A stretch of DNA of 64,000 nt from Microdochium bolleyi. Lineage: Eukaryota; Ascomycota; Sordariomycetes; Xylariales; Microdochiaceae. The stretch lies in assembly GCA_001566295.1 (NCBI GenBank), contig KQ964245.1, positions 253,524 to 317,523 of the forward strand, in the 5' to 3' direction. Both the position numbers and the translations under genes were made by a program. How positions within the stretch are numbered: the first letter of the stretch is position 1; every line of letters begins with the position of its first letter. The notes under the pieces are model-generated. The model was not told where the DNA came from, did not search any database, and saw only the letters and a list, made by a program, of their open reading frames with translations. Positions 1 through 11,028 of this stretch are shown piece after piece.

Positions 1-2275
1 AGGGAGGCCATCCACTGCGCAGAGAGTCCATTGCGGAGCAGTCATGTCGTTTGTATGGCATGTGTTCGTTGCACTTTTGCTTGGGAGTTAGCATAGATCT
101 GCACTCGTTGTCCGGTGTCGGGTGAGTCAACGAGAGGCCACGGAACGACGACCCTTGACTGCCAAGCACTCTCGTACCGGCGTAGATCCGGTCATGGCAG
201 CATCCGCGGCCACAGACATCCTGCCACAGTGGGCTCGATCGTCAGGTCCCTGGGCACAGTGGTCGGCATCGGCATGGTGTGCCTCGTCTAACAGCAGTTT
301 GTTTGCTTCTTGCTGCCTGGGATGTGACACGAGGCTGACGGGTTGTCATAAGTGGGTAGCTATCGGCCGTGATGACTCCTGTCCCGGATCACTGTGCAGG
401 TCGATGGAATGAGTGACACTGCAGGGCCTTCGGCTACGTTGCTGCTGTTCAGCCGTAGCCACTGGGCCACGTGCTTTCAAGGAGAAGACCTCGTCTGGGA
501 GAAGATGACACTCGAGCCCAGTTCGATCCTGATGAGAAAGCACAGAGAGCCACACATGCTACAAGCGTTGCTGAGCTGTCTTTCGTGTCCACATGTACTG
601 CATGATCAACTAGACGATTTATGTGTTGCTCCAAGACCATGTCTTGGTGTTCTGAGCTACTCTGAAATCCGCGTTCTTCAACGATCCCCATTGGGTGTTC
701 TCAGAAATGGGACCGCCTCTCACAACTTCGGCCGGGTATTTTCGTGAACATACCTGCCCAGTGGTTGGAACTTGAGGTTTGTGACATCTTGTTTTGTATT
801 CGATACATTTCAGAACAACCAATCGGGCGACTAAAATTCCCAGAAAAGCTCGGTGATAGCTTTGAATCGATCCATTTCTCCGCGTGTGGCCTGGAGGCTT
901 CAATCGGCAGAGGTTTATCCTTGTCTGGGGCTTGATGGTCACTCTTTTGCTGTTGATGTATCCATGCCACGTAATTCATCCTCGAAGACAAGCAGGTCCT
1001 CGTTTTAGAAATTCCATGTGAGGACAGAAACTGATCATTTCATCACATTGTTCCTTGATATCATGTGCTCCGAACCTAGAGGAAGCCATGATTCGAGTTC
1101 TTCTGAGAAATCAACATGTCCTGCTCGTAATTATATGTCTGAAGAACCATTATCTCTTATAGCTTCACTTTCACAAACTTTGAATTCATTACCAAACTCA
1201 ACGAAGGTCCCACGATTTTCAAAGTCAGTTCACAAGCCCTCCCAGAAGCTTCTATATGAGATGCGGTACAACTATTCTTACACACCGCCTGGAATGCTGT
1301 TCAGTGACTGGCAGGAACCTTATTTAAAGTATCGCATGTATCTTGAAAAGCTTCGCGACCAACTTCATCCTTCGCCGTATCATCCCAAGGGGGCTGCTCA
1401 AGCTTCCCGCTCGGCAGACCTTTCACTATCACCCCCAAAAATACAAGGAAGGCGGCCTGAAGCTATCTACCATTGATGGGTGTGTCACAAACACATGTGA
1501 TAAAAGGCAAGTCCGTGCCAGGAACTGCTCGCCTCCACAAGACTGGCATGCTAAAAAGGATGCGGGCTACTCTGCAGTCTGAATATGCCATAGTGTGCAT
1601 AACAAGGCTGATACGGATAAGAGGCCTCGCCTTTGAGAGCCGAACAAGAGTAATGAGATATTGATCTTCTCTCAAGCTCCGCCGGGAAACCAGACCAGTT
1701 ATGCGTCCCAGAACTGCTTAAGGATTACCTCAAAGTGTTCTTGCGACAGATTGAAAGACAGATCAGCGAGCGCAGCACGTGCAACTGTTGACCAGAGCAC
1801 GTGGCGGCAACAGTTCGGGGGTGCAAACGGAGATGGCTCCGCAGGTTCAGGCACGTCTCTTCGTAGGGAAACTGGCTATTTGAAAGGGGTCGAATCCTAT
1901 GATATGATATAATATGAGCATACATACTGATGTGAAAATTTGAGCGCTGAGCCATGTCGTATCTAATCCGTCCGAGAATAAACGTTCCCCAAGGTTCTAC
2001 TACTATCTTCTTTGCAGGCAACATAAACACTTGCTGAATCACTCCAACGGCAGCTCTGGAGCTGGCCAAGCTGCTGGCTCGAGGGCAAAGGTCAGGGACA
2101 TTAGTCCGACGGCCGCAGTGGCGAGAAGTAAACCAGGGCTCTGCTTCCTCGAAGTGGGAAGGCAACTGGACGCTGGCGCCGCCCGCAAAACGAACCACTG
2201 AAGCCAAGCCGTCGAGCATATCACCGAGCATATCGTCTCAGAGCCCCAGCCCCTATGAGACTTCTTGAGCCTCCC
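1..2275. other. intergenic, no supported gene
   Basis: I see no gene that can be supported. The stretch from about 1000 to 1950 is more AT-rich than the rest, and an open frame at 1018-1476 encodes no recognisable family and lacks the local codon bias. The last few hundred bases are probably the 3' untranslated region of the minus-strand gene that ends at 2276. Confidence 0.5.
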
Positions 2276-3208
2276 TCAGTACACACCCGGAATGATCACC
2301 CACTTCTTGTTGACCTTGTCCGCACCAAACTTCTCCCGGTACCAGGCGGCACCGCGCACGGCGCGCGGCAGCATCGACGTGATCTCGTTGAGCAGGAATA
2401 CCCTGGCGGGCGTGAACGCGAGCCCGCCGGCGATCCAGAAGCCCGCCCACTCGATCCACTCAAAGAAGTAGTGCGGGTACAGCATATACTTAAAGAGCCC
2501 GTTGTTGGGCAGCTCGTAGTGCTTCTTGATGCCGCCGTCCTTCTGCGTCGCTCCTTCCCTCCTCAGGCGCTCCTGGCGGCGCTGCTCGGCGCGGCGGATC
2601 TCGCGCAGCTCCTCGTCGGAGAAGTAGTTGGCCGTGAGGCCGATGTAGAAGAGCGCGAGCCCCAGGGCGAAGCGGAACACGGTGAAGCCCTGAGCGTCCC
2701 ATTCGGCCTGGGAGGTCGGGCCATACGCAGCGAGCCAGGCGCCGATGCACGCGCCGTTGCAGACCTGGAAGACGACAGCGCTGGCCCAGACGATGACGTG
2801 CAGGTCGGCCATGGATGGCGCGATGAGGGGGAAGATGACGGCGCGGTACGAGTAGTGGATTACGAAGAGGCCCGCGAGGACCTTGTTCTGCCAGGGCAGG
2901 TCCGTGTGGCCGTGCTCGGCGGCCAGCGTCTTGAAAGTGTAGAGCAGGACGGATGCCCCGGGCACCTCCATGGTCAGCCAGCCGATCTTGCCGGGTATGT
3001 TGAACATGCTGTTGGCGATGGAGCTCTTGCCCATGCCGCCAAAGGAGATGATCCATTGGAGCGACGCGAACTGGGCAAGGCGAGGTCAGGAATGAGCTGC
3101 GAGAAGGATGCTGTCAGACCGACTCACGAGCGGAAACAGGCTCCACCAGAACAAGAGGAAGTTGTAGTTGTCATGGCTAAGAGGCAGCCAGTCCTGTACG
3201 ATGGCCAT
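2276..3208 (-). CDS. 3-oxo-5-alpha-steroid 4-dehydrogenase (SRD5A) family membrane protein
   Basis: Two exons, 3208-3128 and 3070-2276. The intron is 3127-3071 (GTGAGT to CCCAG, phase 0), and the product is 291 residues. The ATG at 3208 begins MAIVQDWLPLS, and the frame joins cleanly as FPL then FASLQWIISFGG. The protein is hydrophobic with several membrane segments. Its C-terminal third carries the steroid reductase C-terminal domain: the stretch GGIKKHYELPNNGLFKYMLY, then a PHYFFEWIEWAGF block, ending in KKWVIIPGVY. Known members are NADPH-dependent ER enzymes that reduce a C=C bond next to a carbonyl in steroids or polyprenals; the substrate here cannot be told from sequence. It is divergent from the deubiquitinase gene on its right, with about 1.5 kb between starts. 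Family assignment is firm and function is inferred. Confidence 0.85.
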
Positions 3209-4749
3209 GGTGGGTGCAGGCTGCGTAGACGCGTGTTCGCACAGAGGAAGGTCCGTTGGTGTGTGCCTGTCGAAGGGTGAGGCTGGTCAGTGAGCCTGTA
3301 TCCAGCGAGAGCAGGATCTGGACCGGTTCCCCAGGACTTGAAGACACGTATCCGTATAAGAAAGCGTGTTTGTAGCAGACAGCCTTTGCGAGTGACGCGG
3401 CGGAGAATTATTGTACAAACCTTCCAGGTTACGGCCAAGAGCGACTGCCGGCGTTGCGAACAGTGGAGTGGGCGTCATTGTACCTGGATTAAGCGGGGCC
3501 ACGCCGGGATCGTGGGGGAAACGTGCAATTGTCCAGCCCATCCATCCAGGACTCGGGCACATCACGCACACAGACAGACACCAGGGTGCCGTGCGCATCT
3601 CTGGCTATTAGCAGTGCATCGAGCCATGATCCGACAGTGAGGTGCAAGCCCCGAGATGGGGAAGACAAGATGGACGGCCCGAGCCCCGGGGCGTTCCAGC
3701 TCGTTGGATGTGGGCCTTGCGGGCTCTCGCAACGGCGAGAGGCCCTCCCTCAAGCAGGTACAATTACCATTCTATCCTCTCGTTCTGAATGTGGTCATTC
3801 TCGAGTGGCATGCGGGCGGGTGGATAGCGTGGATGGAAGAGAGACAGGAGGAGCTGGCAAGCAGTCAAGGTGATGGCCCCCCGCTCTTGCCTTTATTGTT
3901 CCGGGTCATGCCCGTTTCCTGAGCTTTCCGGGCCACCTGAATGTTGGCATCCCCCAGGTGGTCTAGAAATCACATGCTGGAAGATGAACCAGGTGGACAG
4001 CGGCGAAAGAACTGGCCTGCCTACGCGTACGTCATGGGTGGCTGTGCTGTGGTCAGTGGCTGGTGACGGTGATGGATCGCGACATTGCGGTGACCATGCC
4101 CAGATGTGTGGATTGTCTCGTTGTGTTCATTCCGGGCAATCTGGCCTGGTGCACTAGAACACACAGTCTGCTGCTGTTGCCTTCACGTGCATTCATTGTG
4201 CAGTCCCTTCCCGAGATCTGGCAATTCGGCTGCCTGCAATGGCTCAAGTCAAAGGTCTCTCGCGGCAGGGCCGGGACATGCACCGCCACACGCGGCAAGA
4301 TGCAGTCGCCTCCGTTGGCTCCCTCCATGCTCGCCAGGCTCCCACTTAGCTGCCCCCAGTGCTGATCCACCACTGCGCCGCCTGCCAAGCTGGAAGCCGG
4401 CCATTGTGCGACAAGAGTCAGGCCAACAACTCCCGGTCCTACTCGGCCTCATAAGTCCTTCTTCTGCTTTGGCTGGTCTCCAGTCTCTGATTGCATTCGG
4501 GTTCGGCCTTCTCCCTCTCCAGAGCGTTCCATCACAGCCTTTGCTCCCTCGAAGCTCTCCCACCGGGTTCCCCACAAGGCGTCCCCTCTTCTTGGAGCTA
4601 CCCCGACGGATGACGCAGCTTCACAGGCGTCGACAACCATACACCTCCCGAGCATCACGCGCAACCCATCAGGCATCTCGAACCGCTCGAAACGCCCACC
4701 CGGCGAGGGCAAAAGCCAGCCCTGACATCTCCAGCGCAACACCACACTG
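3209..4749. other. divergent intergenic region
   Basis: This lies between the start of the steroid reductase gene (minus) and the start of the deubiquitinase gene (plus), and should hold both promoters. It contains short overlapping open frames on both strands without family resemblance. I see no clear TATA box. Confidence 0.5.
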
Positions 4750-7437
4750 ATGGCTCGACGAGACAACCACGACGGCGACGATTCCGGGGTTTGGGACAGC
4801 CGGCAGGGTGCTGGCAGCTCTGTTCCAGATCCATTGAGGCCCGGCGTAAGGCCCGTTACCGGCCCAGACTTCGCGCAGGACGACATCAATCCATGGGGAG
4901 ACGCTGAGCCGAAAAACACCCCAGCGCAACCTGTCGACACATCCAACCAGATCCCACAATCTCTGCAGCCTGGTGTGGCGAGGAAAGAGACGAATCCCTT
5001 CAAGAAGAAGCCCGTCCCGGACCGCGCCCGCCCTCAAGATGTGCCGGCATCTCTCTCTGTGCCCTCGAGACCTCCTCCGTCCTCGACGACTCCGCCCGCC
5101 ACGTCGTTCTCGCAGATGCGCCTCGACGAGCCCGAGAACAGCTCCAACCCATGGCAGCCCGCTGTAGACGACCGCCCTACTCCAAGCTACGCTCCTCCTA
5201 TGCCACCATCACTTAGTCCGGAGCCCACGAATAATGTCTGGGGCTCTGGGCCAGCGTCCGGAGAGGCGACCCGGTCCGCCACTCCAGCGCCAATCCCCAT
5301 GCAAAAGACGGGCGAGTCCGCGCCATGGGCAGACGAGGCTCTTCCGAAATCAACACTTCCATCTATGCCGGCCACGTCCACGGCAGAACAAAACCAGCTT
5401 TCTGGTGACCAGCATGCCTGGGGCGATGTCCCATCCGGCAACAACGGCAGACAGCCAGCGGCAGCGAGTCGTTCGGGCGGAGACAACTTGAACCTCATAG
5501 ATCACGAGTCGATGCCACCGAGGGAGCCAATGACAATCTCGCGGCAGAGTTCATGGGAGAACTTCATGGACGCCGACGACACCCCCGCTGGACAACAATC
5601 AGTCCAGCCACCCGCGAGGTCAGTCTCGCCGCTGTCCTCCGCCCCGCGTGTGCCGCGCGTGAATGACGTGCCGTCCTCGCCGCCCCCGCCGGCACTCCCA
5701 CCCAGAACGAACACGGCTCCACTGGAACAACCGCAGTCGCACTCGACACGACCTCCGCCAAAGTCGGAAACCTACCAAATCAAGAACATCAATTGGTACG
5801 ACGCAAAGATCAAGAATACACGCAAATCACCGATACTCGTGCAAAATGTCAACGGGCCATGTCCGCTGGTGGCCCTGGTGAACGCCCTCACCCTCACGAC
5901 ATCCCCCACAACTACTTCGAATCTTGTCGAAACATTGCGATCGCGCGAGCAAGTCAGCATCTCGTTCCTCCTAGAGGCTGTGATCGATGAGCTTATGTCT
6001 TCAGATAGACGCGACCCCGACGCAGATCTGCCAGATATGGCTGAGTTATACGACTTCCTCAAAGGCCTGCAGACAGGCATGAATGTCAATCCGCGGTTCC
6101 TGCCCTCACCCGAGGCTGCGACGCGATACAAGAGAACATCGCTAAGCCATGTCCACCCGCATGAGCGTGACAACATGATTCCCGGCACCTTTGAGCAGAC
6201 CAAAGACATGGTTCTTTACGCCACGTTCTCGATACCACTTCTGCACGGATGGTTACCACCGACTGATGACCCTGTGTACGATGCCTTTGGCCGGCACACT
6301 GCATCATACGATGATGTCCAGAATCTCCTGTTCCGTGAAGAGGAGCTGGAGTTCAAGCTCAGCACGACTGCGGAAGGTCTCACTGAGCCTGAGCAGCAGT
6401 TATACCAAGATGTCATCACGATAAAGTCATGGCTATCGAGCACCGCCACACAGCTGACGTCGTGGGGCCTTGATATCGTGACCAAGTCTATCGAACCTGG
6501 CGGCGTCGCTATTCTTTTCCGCAACGACCACTTCTCCACTTTGTACCGGCACCCGCAGACCCTGGAGTTGCTCACCCTGGTGACGGATGCCGGCTACCAC
6601 AAGCATGATGAGGTCATCTGGGAGTCTCTGGTCGACGTGCGCGGGGAGAACTCGGACTTCTACTCTGGAGACTTCCGTGTAGTTGGTGGGACGCATTCAC
6701 AACAGTCCGGTAGCAGCTCGCAAGATCAAGGTGGGGCGTGGCAGACCGTTCAGGGCCGCAGGGGCAACAGCAACAACAACAACAGCAGCAGTAGTCAACA
6801 GAGCATACCCCAGTCATCGGCGCAGGAGCTGTCCCAAGCCGAACAGGAAGATCGCGACCTGGCTTTCGCCCTGCAGCTGCAAGAGGAAGAAGAGCAACGC
6901 CAGCGAGACGAGCAGGCGGCCCGCCAGCGCCAGAGCGAACTTTCGGAACAATATATAGAGCAACAGGGGCTGCCACCACAACAGCCTCCACGCCCCGGAC
7001 AGCCGGCCTCGGACCGGTCCCGAGCGAACAGCCGCGTCAGCATCCCTGTCCGCGGCCCCGGCTCGGCCACCGGGACTACAGCAAGCACCGCCGGCCGCAG
7101 CCCGCGAACAACAACACAGCAGCAGGCCCCGGTTAGAAGCCTCATCCCGCCGCGCACACATCGGCCTCCGGAGCAGAACGTGGACGACGCCCCGCCCACG
7201 TACGAGCAAGCCGCACAATCGACGCCGTTTACGCCACCCGCAGGGCACCCTAGCCACGCGGGGACTTCGCCGGGCGCGACGCGTCGATCGTCTGGGCAGC
7301 CTCCGGCAGCAGCAGGGTCGTCGGGATACCCGGGCGGGCCTGGGCCAGGAGTGGCTGGTGCTGGCAGAGGCCGGTACCCGAACATGGTGCCCGCTGGAGC
7401 GCAGGGGCCAAGGGATGAGAAGTGCGTTGTGATGTAG
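4750..7437 (+). CDS. MINDY-family K48-type deubiquitinase with CaaX box
   Basis: A single exon of 895 residues. The first 340 residues are low-complexity (Pro, Ser, Asn rich). The MINDY (DUF544) catalytic core runs from about 345 to 635. It opens with QNVNGPCPLVALVNAL, in which Cys371 is the expected nucleophile, and contains FRNDHFSTLY with the expected catalytic His594. Near residue 700, EDRDLAFALQLQEEEEQ matches a ubiquitin-interacting (MIU/UIM type) helix. The tail is again low-complexity with short Asn, Ser and Gln runs. The last four residues are CVVM, a CaaX box with Met at the end, which predicts farnesylation and membrane attachment. Known MINDY enzymes trim K48-linked polyubiquitin. 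The start is the first ATG of the frame, preceded by a Pro/Ser-rich 5' region with no better alternative. Confidence 0.9.
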   Translation: MARRDNHDGDDSGVWDSRQGAGSSVPDPLRPGVRPVTGPDFAQDDINPWGDAEPKNTPAQPVDTSNQIPQSLQPGVARKETNPFKKKPVPDRARPQDVPASLSVPSRPPPSSTTPPATSFSQMRLDEPENSSNPWQPAVDDRPTPSYAPPMPPSLSPEPTNNVWGSGPASGEATRSATPAPIPMQKTGESAPWADEALPKSTLPSMPATSTAEQNQLSGDQHAWGDVPSGNNGRQPAAASRSGGDNLNLIDHESMPPREPMTISRQSSWENFMDADDTPAGQQSVQPPARSVSPLSSAPRVPRVNDVPSSPPPPALPPRTNTAPLEQPQSHSTRPPPKSETYQIKNINWYDAKIKNTRKSPILVQNVNGPCPLVALVNALTLTTSPTTTSNLVETLRSREQVSISFLLEAVIDELMSSDRRDPDADLPDMAELYDFLKGLQTGMNVNPRFLPSPEAATRYKRTSLSHVHPHERDNMIPGTFEQTKDMVLYATFSIPLLHGWLPPTDDPVYDAFGRHTASYDDVQNLLFREEELEFKLSTTAEGLTEPEQQLYQDVITIKSWLSSTATQLTSWGLDIVTKSIEPGGVAILFRNDHFSTLYRHPQTLELLTLVTDAGYHKHDEVIWESLVDVRGENSDFYSGDFRVVGGTHSQQSGSSSQDQGGAWQTVQGRRGNSNNNNSSSSQQSIPQSSAQELSQAEQEDRDLAFALQLQEEEEQRQRDEQAARQRQSELSEQYIEQQGLPPQQPPRPGQPASDRSRANSRVSIPVRGPGSATGTTASTAGRSPRTTTQQQAPVRSLIPPRTHRPPEQNVDDAPPTYEQAAQSTPFTPPAGHPSHAGTSPGATRRSSGQPPAAAGSSGYPGGPGPGVAGAGRGRYPNMVPAGAQGPRDEKCVVM

Positions 7438-7988
7438 CCTTAATCAGGGGTTATATCTTCACCAGGAATTGAGTCGAGTCATAGCCTCGATTTTATGTAA
7501 CAGACGGCTGGAAGACGAGCAGAGTTACGAAGCGTAGCATGAGAGCGTGTTTTCCCCCACAGGCGGAGTTTGAAATGATATATTTAGTCCATGGACAGTT
7601 TATACAATTCTTTTCCACTACTCCTAGACTTCTCATTTCCATAGATTCGAGCGACCTATTTGAATTATTATGGGCTTAAGGTATAATCGCCATCTCGTCG
7701 TTACAAAAAGCGGATGAGTGTCGCACTAAGGTGCCGATTTCGATACCAAAACACAGCCTTACTTATCATCTCGAGTCTGCCTGTGCCGGTCCGGGGATCG
7801 CGATGGAGTTCTGACATATTGTGTCGTGGAGTGAACATCTGGCCTAGTCTATGGATCAGGCCTCTCTACATTCCGTGCTGATGTACGGTTACGCACGCCT
7901 CGTTTTCTCGCGTTAGGCAGGGCTTTTGTCCCGGAAGCGGCCGGCCAGCTAGTCACCCAGTCTGGTGGAAATTCCCGCATTGCAGCGG
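7438..7988. other. convergent 3' intergenic region
   Basis: This lies between the stop codons of the plus-strand deubiquitinase and the minus-strand HET gene. It should hold both 3' untranslated regions and polyadenylation sites. Nothing else is seen. Confidence 0.5.
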
Positions 7989-10073
7989 TCAGGGCATCTC
8001 TTGGTACTTGGGCATATATGCAAGCGTTTGGGAGTCCCCTGGTCTTATCTCTGGATAGTAAGACGTGGTCCCTGGGTAATTAGACGTGGTCCCTGGATAA
8101 GCAAACATGGTCCCTGGATAAGTAGGCGTTGTCCCTGGGTAGGAGGACGATATCTGTGGGCTGGTGGATGGTATCTGTGGGTAGGTAGATTCTGTCCCAG
8201 GTTGGTGATATGGCATCTGTGGGTAGGTAGACGTTGGCCCTGGGTACCCGTAGTTATACGGCAGCTGCCCCCCGGAGGGATACGGAATGTAGAGTTCGGG
8301 TTCAGGTTCAGGCCTTGTCATCTCCACATCGACAGCCATCATCACGACTCCCATGATGTTCTCGGGACGCAGAGTCACCGACGCATGGAGCTCTCGCGTG
8401 ATCTGCTTCTTGCCCTGGCTGTGGGAGACCTCGCCCGTGAGGGAGTCGGACTTGAAGCCGCTCGCCATTAGCTCGTAGTCGGGCGTCGGGCTGATGACCC
8501 CGTGGTCGCCCAGGCCCGGATCTAGCTCGCATCGGGCCGCGTATCTGGCGGCGTCCAAGGACCCGAACTGTTTGGATATCATCCGGCTCTGCATCTCATG
8601 TTTGAAGCGCAGGAAGAATGCGCGGTCCTGGATCGAGGCCTCCCTGGTCATGGGGATCTCGTCCTCGCGGAGGATGTCGCATTTCGTGGGCCGGATGAGC
8701 ACGGCGAATCGCGTATCGGTGACAACGTGGTTGTGCTGGTCTTCGCGAGGTCCAAGCCCGGTGGCGGACCTGTGAACGACGAAACTTAGGACTGCGATGG
8801 CACAGGGCTTGTTGATGGTCATGCGGGCCTGGTCCCAGTGCTGTGGCGGCCAGACATGATCGAGTCTGAATCCGTGCTGGCGCCAGTTGCCCCTGAGATG
8901 ATAGGCGTTTTGCCTGTCGGAGAGGTGGAACTGGGAGTTGTCCGGCTTTCTGATGAATATGAGCTTGCTGACTGCGTCCTTGGCGATAAGGTAGGGCACT
9001 ACCTCGTAGGCATTGTCACTTTCGAGTTGATTAACCTTGCCCTGGTCAGCGACACGAGTGTACGTCGCTTGGCCGACCTGGCGGAGCCGGATAGCAGCTG
9101 GGCCAGAGAAGTCGCCTGACTGGGAGCAGTTGAGGATGCCGAGGACCACGTTCGTCCGGTACAGTGGGTGACCCTTTGGGGGGTTCAGAATAGGCAGCTT
9201 GAGATGCAGGCCCCGGCTGGTCATTTTCCAATCCGACACATCTCTGTCTGGGTCCTCAAAATACCTCACTAGACCTTGCGATGCCCAGAACTGCCCCGGG
9301 TGGGGAGCAAGCGGCCCGGGGAACGCAACGGAAGAGTCTGTCCAGGCGAGAATCGACTCATCATCAGTGACGGCCAGGATGGCCTCCTGCAGCCTCTGGA
9401 ATGCATTGGCGCCTTCACCGTACAAAAGGGGCATGCTGACGCCAAATATCCCGAGCAGGCAGTAGGCAATGTCCTCTTCCCGGGTTGTCTTCCGTGTGGC
9501 AGCCCAGATCATTTTCTGGGCTGTCATTACCGAGTCCAGGCTCCGTTTCTTGGTCAGGACGTCCTTGTCGATATGCTCTCGGCTGGCTATCTCGAGAGCG
9601 AACTGGACCTTGGTCCCTATGAATGTCCAATCCTTGTCAAAGAAGCCCACGATACTCGGTGCAACGAGCTCCTGGAGCGTCCAGCCGCGTGTCCACCACC
9701 GACTAGCGAATATATACCCTGGGTCGTTGACGGACGCCGACTGCGTGGGCATCATGACGTCAGAGAGATAGACGTAGCAGAGACTCGACTTCTCATACCA
9801 CTTGTACATGGAGTTGATGGCCTCGGACAACTCGGCGCTGCTCTCCTTGTCGATGCAACACGTGTCGACCCAGCCATGGGCGAATCCGTCGCGGGCCGCA
9901 AGGGCGCAGAATCTCGAGATCTTCTGGAAGCCCTTGCGGCCCGTGCAATCGGAGACCTGCCAATCCTTGCACGTAACCTCGTCGTCTCCCCATGTGTGCG
10001 AGAGGATGGCGTACTTGTCCGGGGGCGCAATGAAGCTGACTAGCGCGAGGGTGGCCGTGTCCAGAAGCCACAT
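7989..10073 (-). CDS. HET-domain (heterokaryon incompatibility) protein
   Basis: A single exon of 694 residues. It starts with the classic HET N-terminus, MWLLDTATL followed by KYAILSHTWGDDEV, then GWVDTCCIDKESSAELSEAI and YVYLSDV, and WWTRGWTLQELVAP. These are the three conserved blocks of the HET domain (about residues 20-140). A following block, REEDIAYCLLGIFGVSMPLL (about 205-225), is typical of HET-domain proteins of this length. HET domains trigger cell death when incompatible hyphae fuse or on NLR-like signalling; there is no evidence here of which role applies. The C-terminal 100 residues are Tyr/Pro/Gly rich and include four 7-residue units of YPGT type. No intron is needed. Confidence 0.9.
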   Translation of the reverse strand: MWLLDTATLALVSFIAPPDKYAILSHTWGDDEVTCKDWQVSDCTGRKGFQKISRFCALAARDGFAHGWVDTCCIDKESSAELSEAINSMYKWYEKSSLCYVYLSDVMMPTQSASVNDPGYIFASRWWTRGWTLQELVAPSIVGFFDKDWTFIGTKVQFALEIASREHIDKDVLTKKRSLDSVMTAQKMIWAATRKTTREEDIAYCLLGIFGVSMPLLYGEGANAFQRLQEAILAVTDDESILAWTDSSVAFPGPLAPHPGQFWASQGLVRYFEDPDRDVSDWKMTSRGLHLKLPILNPPKGHPLYRTNVVLGILNCSQSGDFSGPAAIRLRQVGQATYTRVADQGKVNQLESDNAYEVVPYLIAKDAVSKLIFIRKPDNSQFHLSDRQNAYHLRGNWRQHGFRLDHVWPPQHWDQARMTINKPCAIAVLSFVVHRSATGLGPREDQHNHVVTDTRFAVLIRPTKCDILREDEIPMTREASIQDRAFFLRFKHEMQSRMISKQFGSLDAARYAARCELDPGLGDHGVISPTPDYELMASGFKSDSLTGEVSHSQGKKQITRELHASVTLRPENIMGVVMMAVDVEMTRPEPEPELYIPYPSGGQLPYNYGYPGPTSTYPQMPYHQPGTESTYPQIPSTSPQISSSYPGTTPTYPGTMFAYPGTTSNYPGTTSYYPEIRPGDSQTLAYMPKYQEMP
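8053..8136 (-). repeat. 4 x 21-nt tandem repeat in the HET gene
   Basis: Four near-identical 21-base units (8053-8073, 8074-8094, 8095-8115, 8116-8136) share the core TGGTCCCTGGATAA with a few substitutions. They encode heptads of the YPGTTSN type at about residues 646-673. More degenerate copies (TYPQIP and similar) flank them at about 8140-8250. The unit keeps the reading frame, so copy-number change would alter the tail length without a frameshift. Confidence 0.85.
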
Positions 10074-11028
10074 GATTTGTGCTCATATGAAATGCGCATC
10101 TCCTGGCAAGCAGTCGCAGGCTCGTCAACAGAGAGAGCTGAACAGTTGACGAGTCAGAGGGTATGCCAAAGGTATTCATTGAAGTTACGAGCTATCTGCG
10201 GCTGAGACTGTCCTGCCAGGGTCGAGTCTGCCTTCCGAGGTTGTCTCCTGCACAGTCCCATGCTGATGAGTAAGCACCTCAAGTACGCACACGGAGGCCA
10301 TCCTCTCAACACCATACTGTATTGCATTTGGCCACTACCGTATTGCCATTCGACAAGGAATCTAGGATCTGCTGCCGGAAATATTTCATCGTAGACCGCC
10401 GGAGAATCGTGTTACTACTGCTTGTCCGTTGCTTGACGATACCTAAACAAGTGATAGCGGCTAACCACTAAACCGAATGACATCTGTTGTCTTAAGAGTC
10501 CAGAACTAACGGAGTCACTGTTATATCTTTGGGGTATTTGGCGTTTGTCCGAGACGCGTTGAAGATGATTCGGCAGGAAGCAATCAGGTCTCAGGGGTCC
10601 CAGGCATCTAATTCGCCTGCGCCGTAGCCGGGCACCTCATTCAAGATATTATTACATGCATCTCATCAGTCCCGAAGACCCTATGTCTGCTGCACCCTCC
10701 TTCTTGCGTTCGTGATACCTCCTGCGTCATTCCAGCAAACACCCGCCAGTGACCAGTCAGAAAGCTTTCGCGGCAAGGTTGCCCGTGTCTGTAAACACGG
10801 CCGCCTGGGTCACGCTTCCGAGCACCGTGCCCCGAAGCCGTTCGTCAACGGGAAGGTGTACTGATAACGCGTCATCATTGTCATGGCGGGTGCCGGGCTG
10901 GCTAAAGACGGGAACATGGTAAAACCCAGCCTTTGACCCAGACTCAATATCAAGCTACGAGAGCGGGCGAATCCCCATCGACAGACAGCTAAGTACGATA
11001 TCGCATTAAGTGTTCAACAAGGCCAAAA
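10074..11028. other. upstream region of the HET gene
   Basis: This contains the promoter and 5' untranslated region of the minus-strand HET gene. No coding region or obvious element is seen. Confidence 0.45.

Noticed and set aside
1018..1476. Open frame of 152 residues on the plus strand
   Set aside because: AT-rich, no codon bias, no family signature; other frames over the same bases are equally open.
1725..2231. Open frame of 168 residues on the minus strand
   Set aside because: It lies just downstream of the steroid reductase gene, probably in its 3' region, and resembles nothing known.
2255..3280. 341-residue plus-strand open frame
   Set aside because: Exact antisense of the steroid reductase exons; its composition is explained by the C/G codon bias of the real gene.
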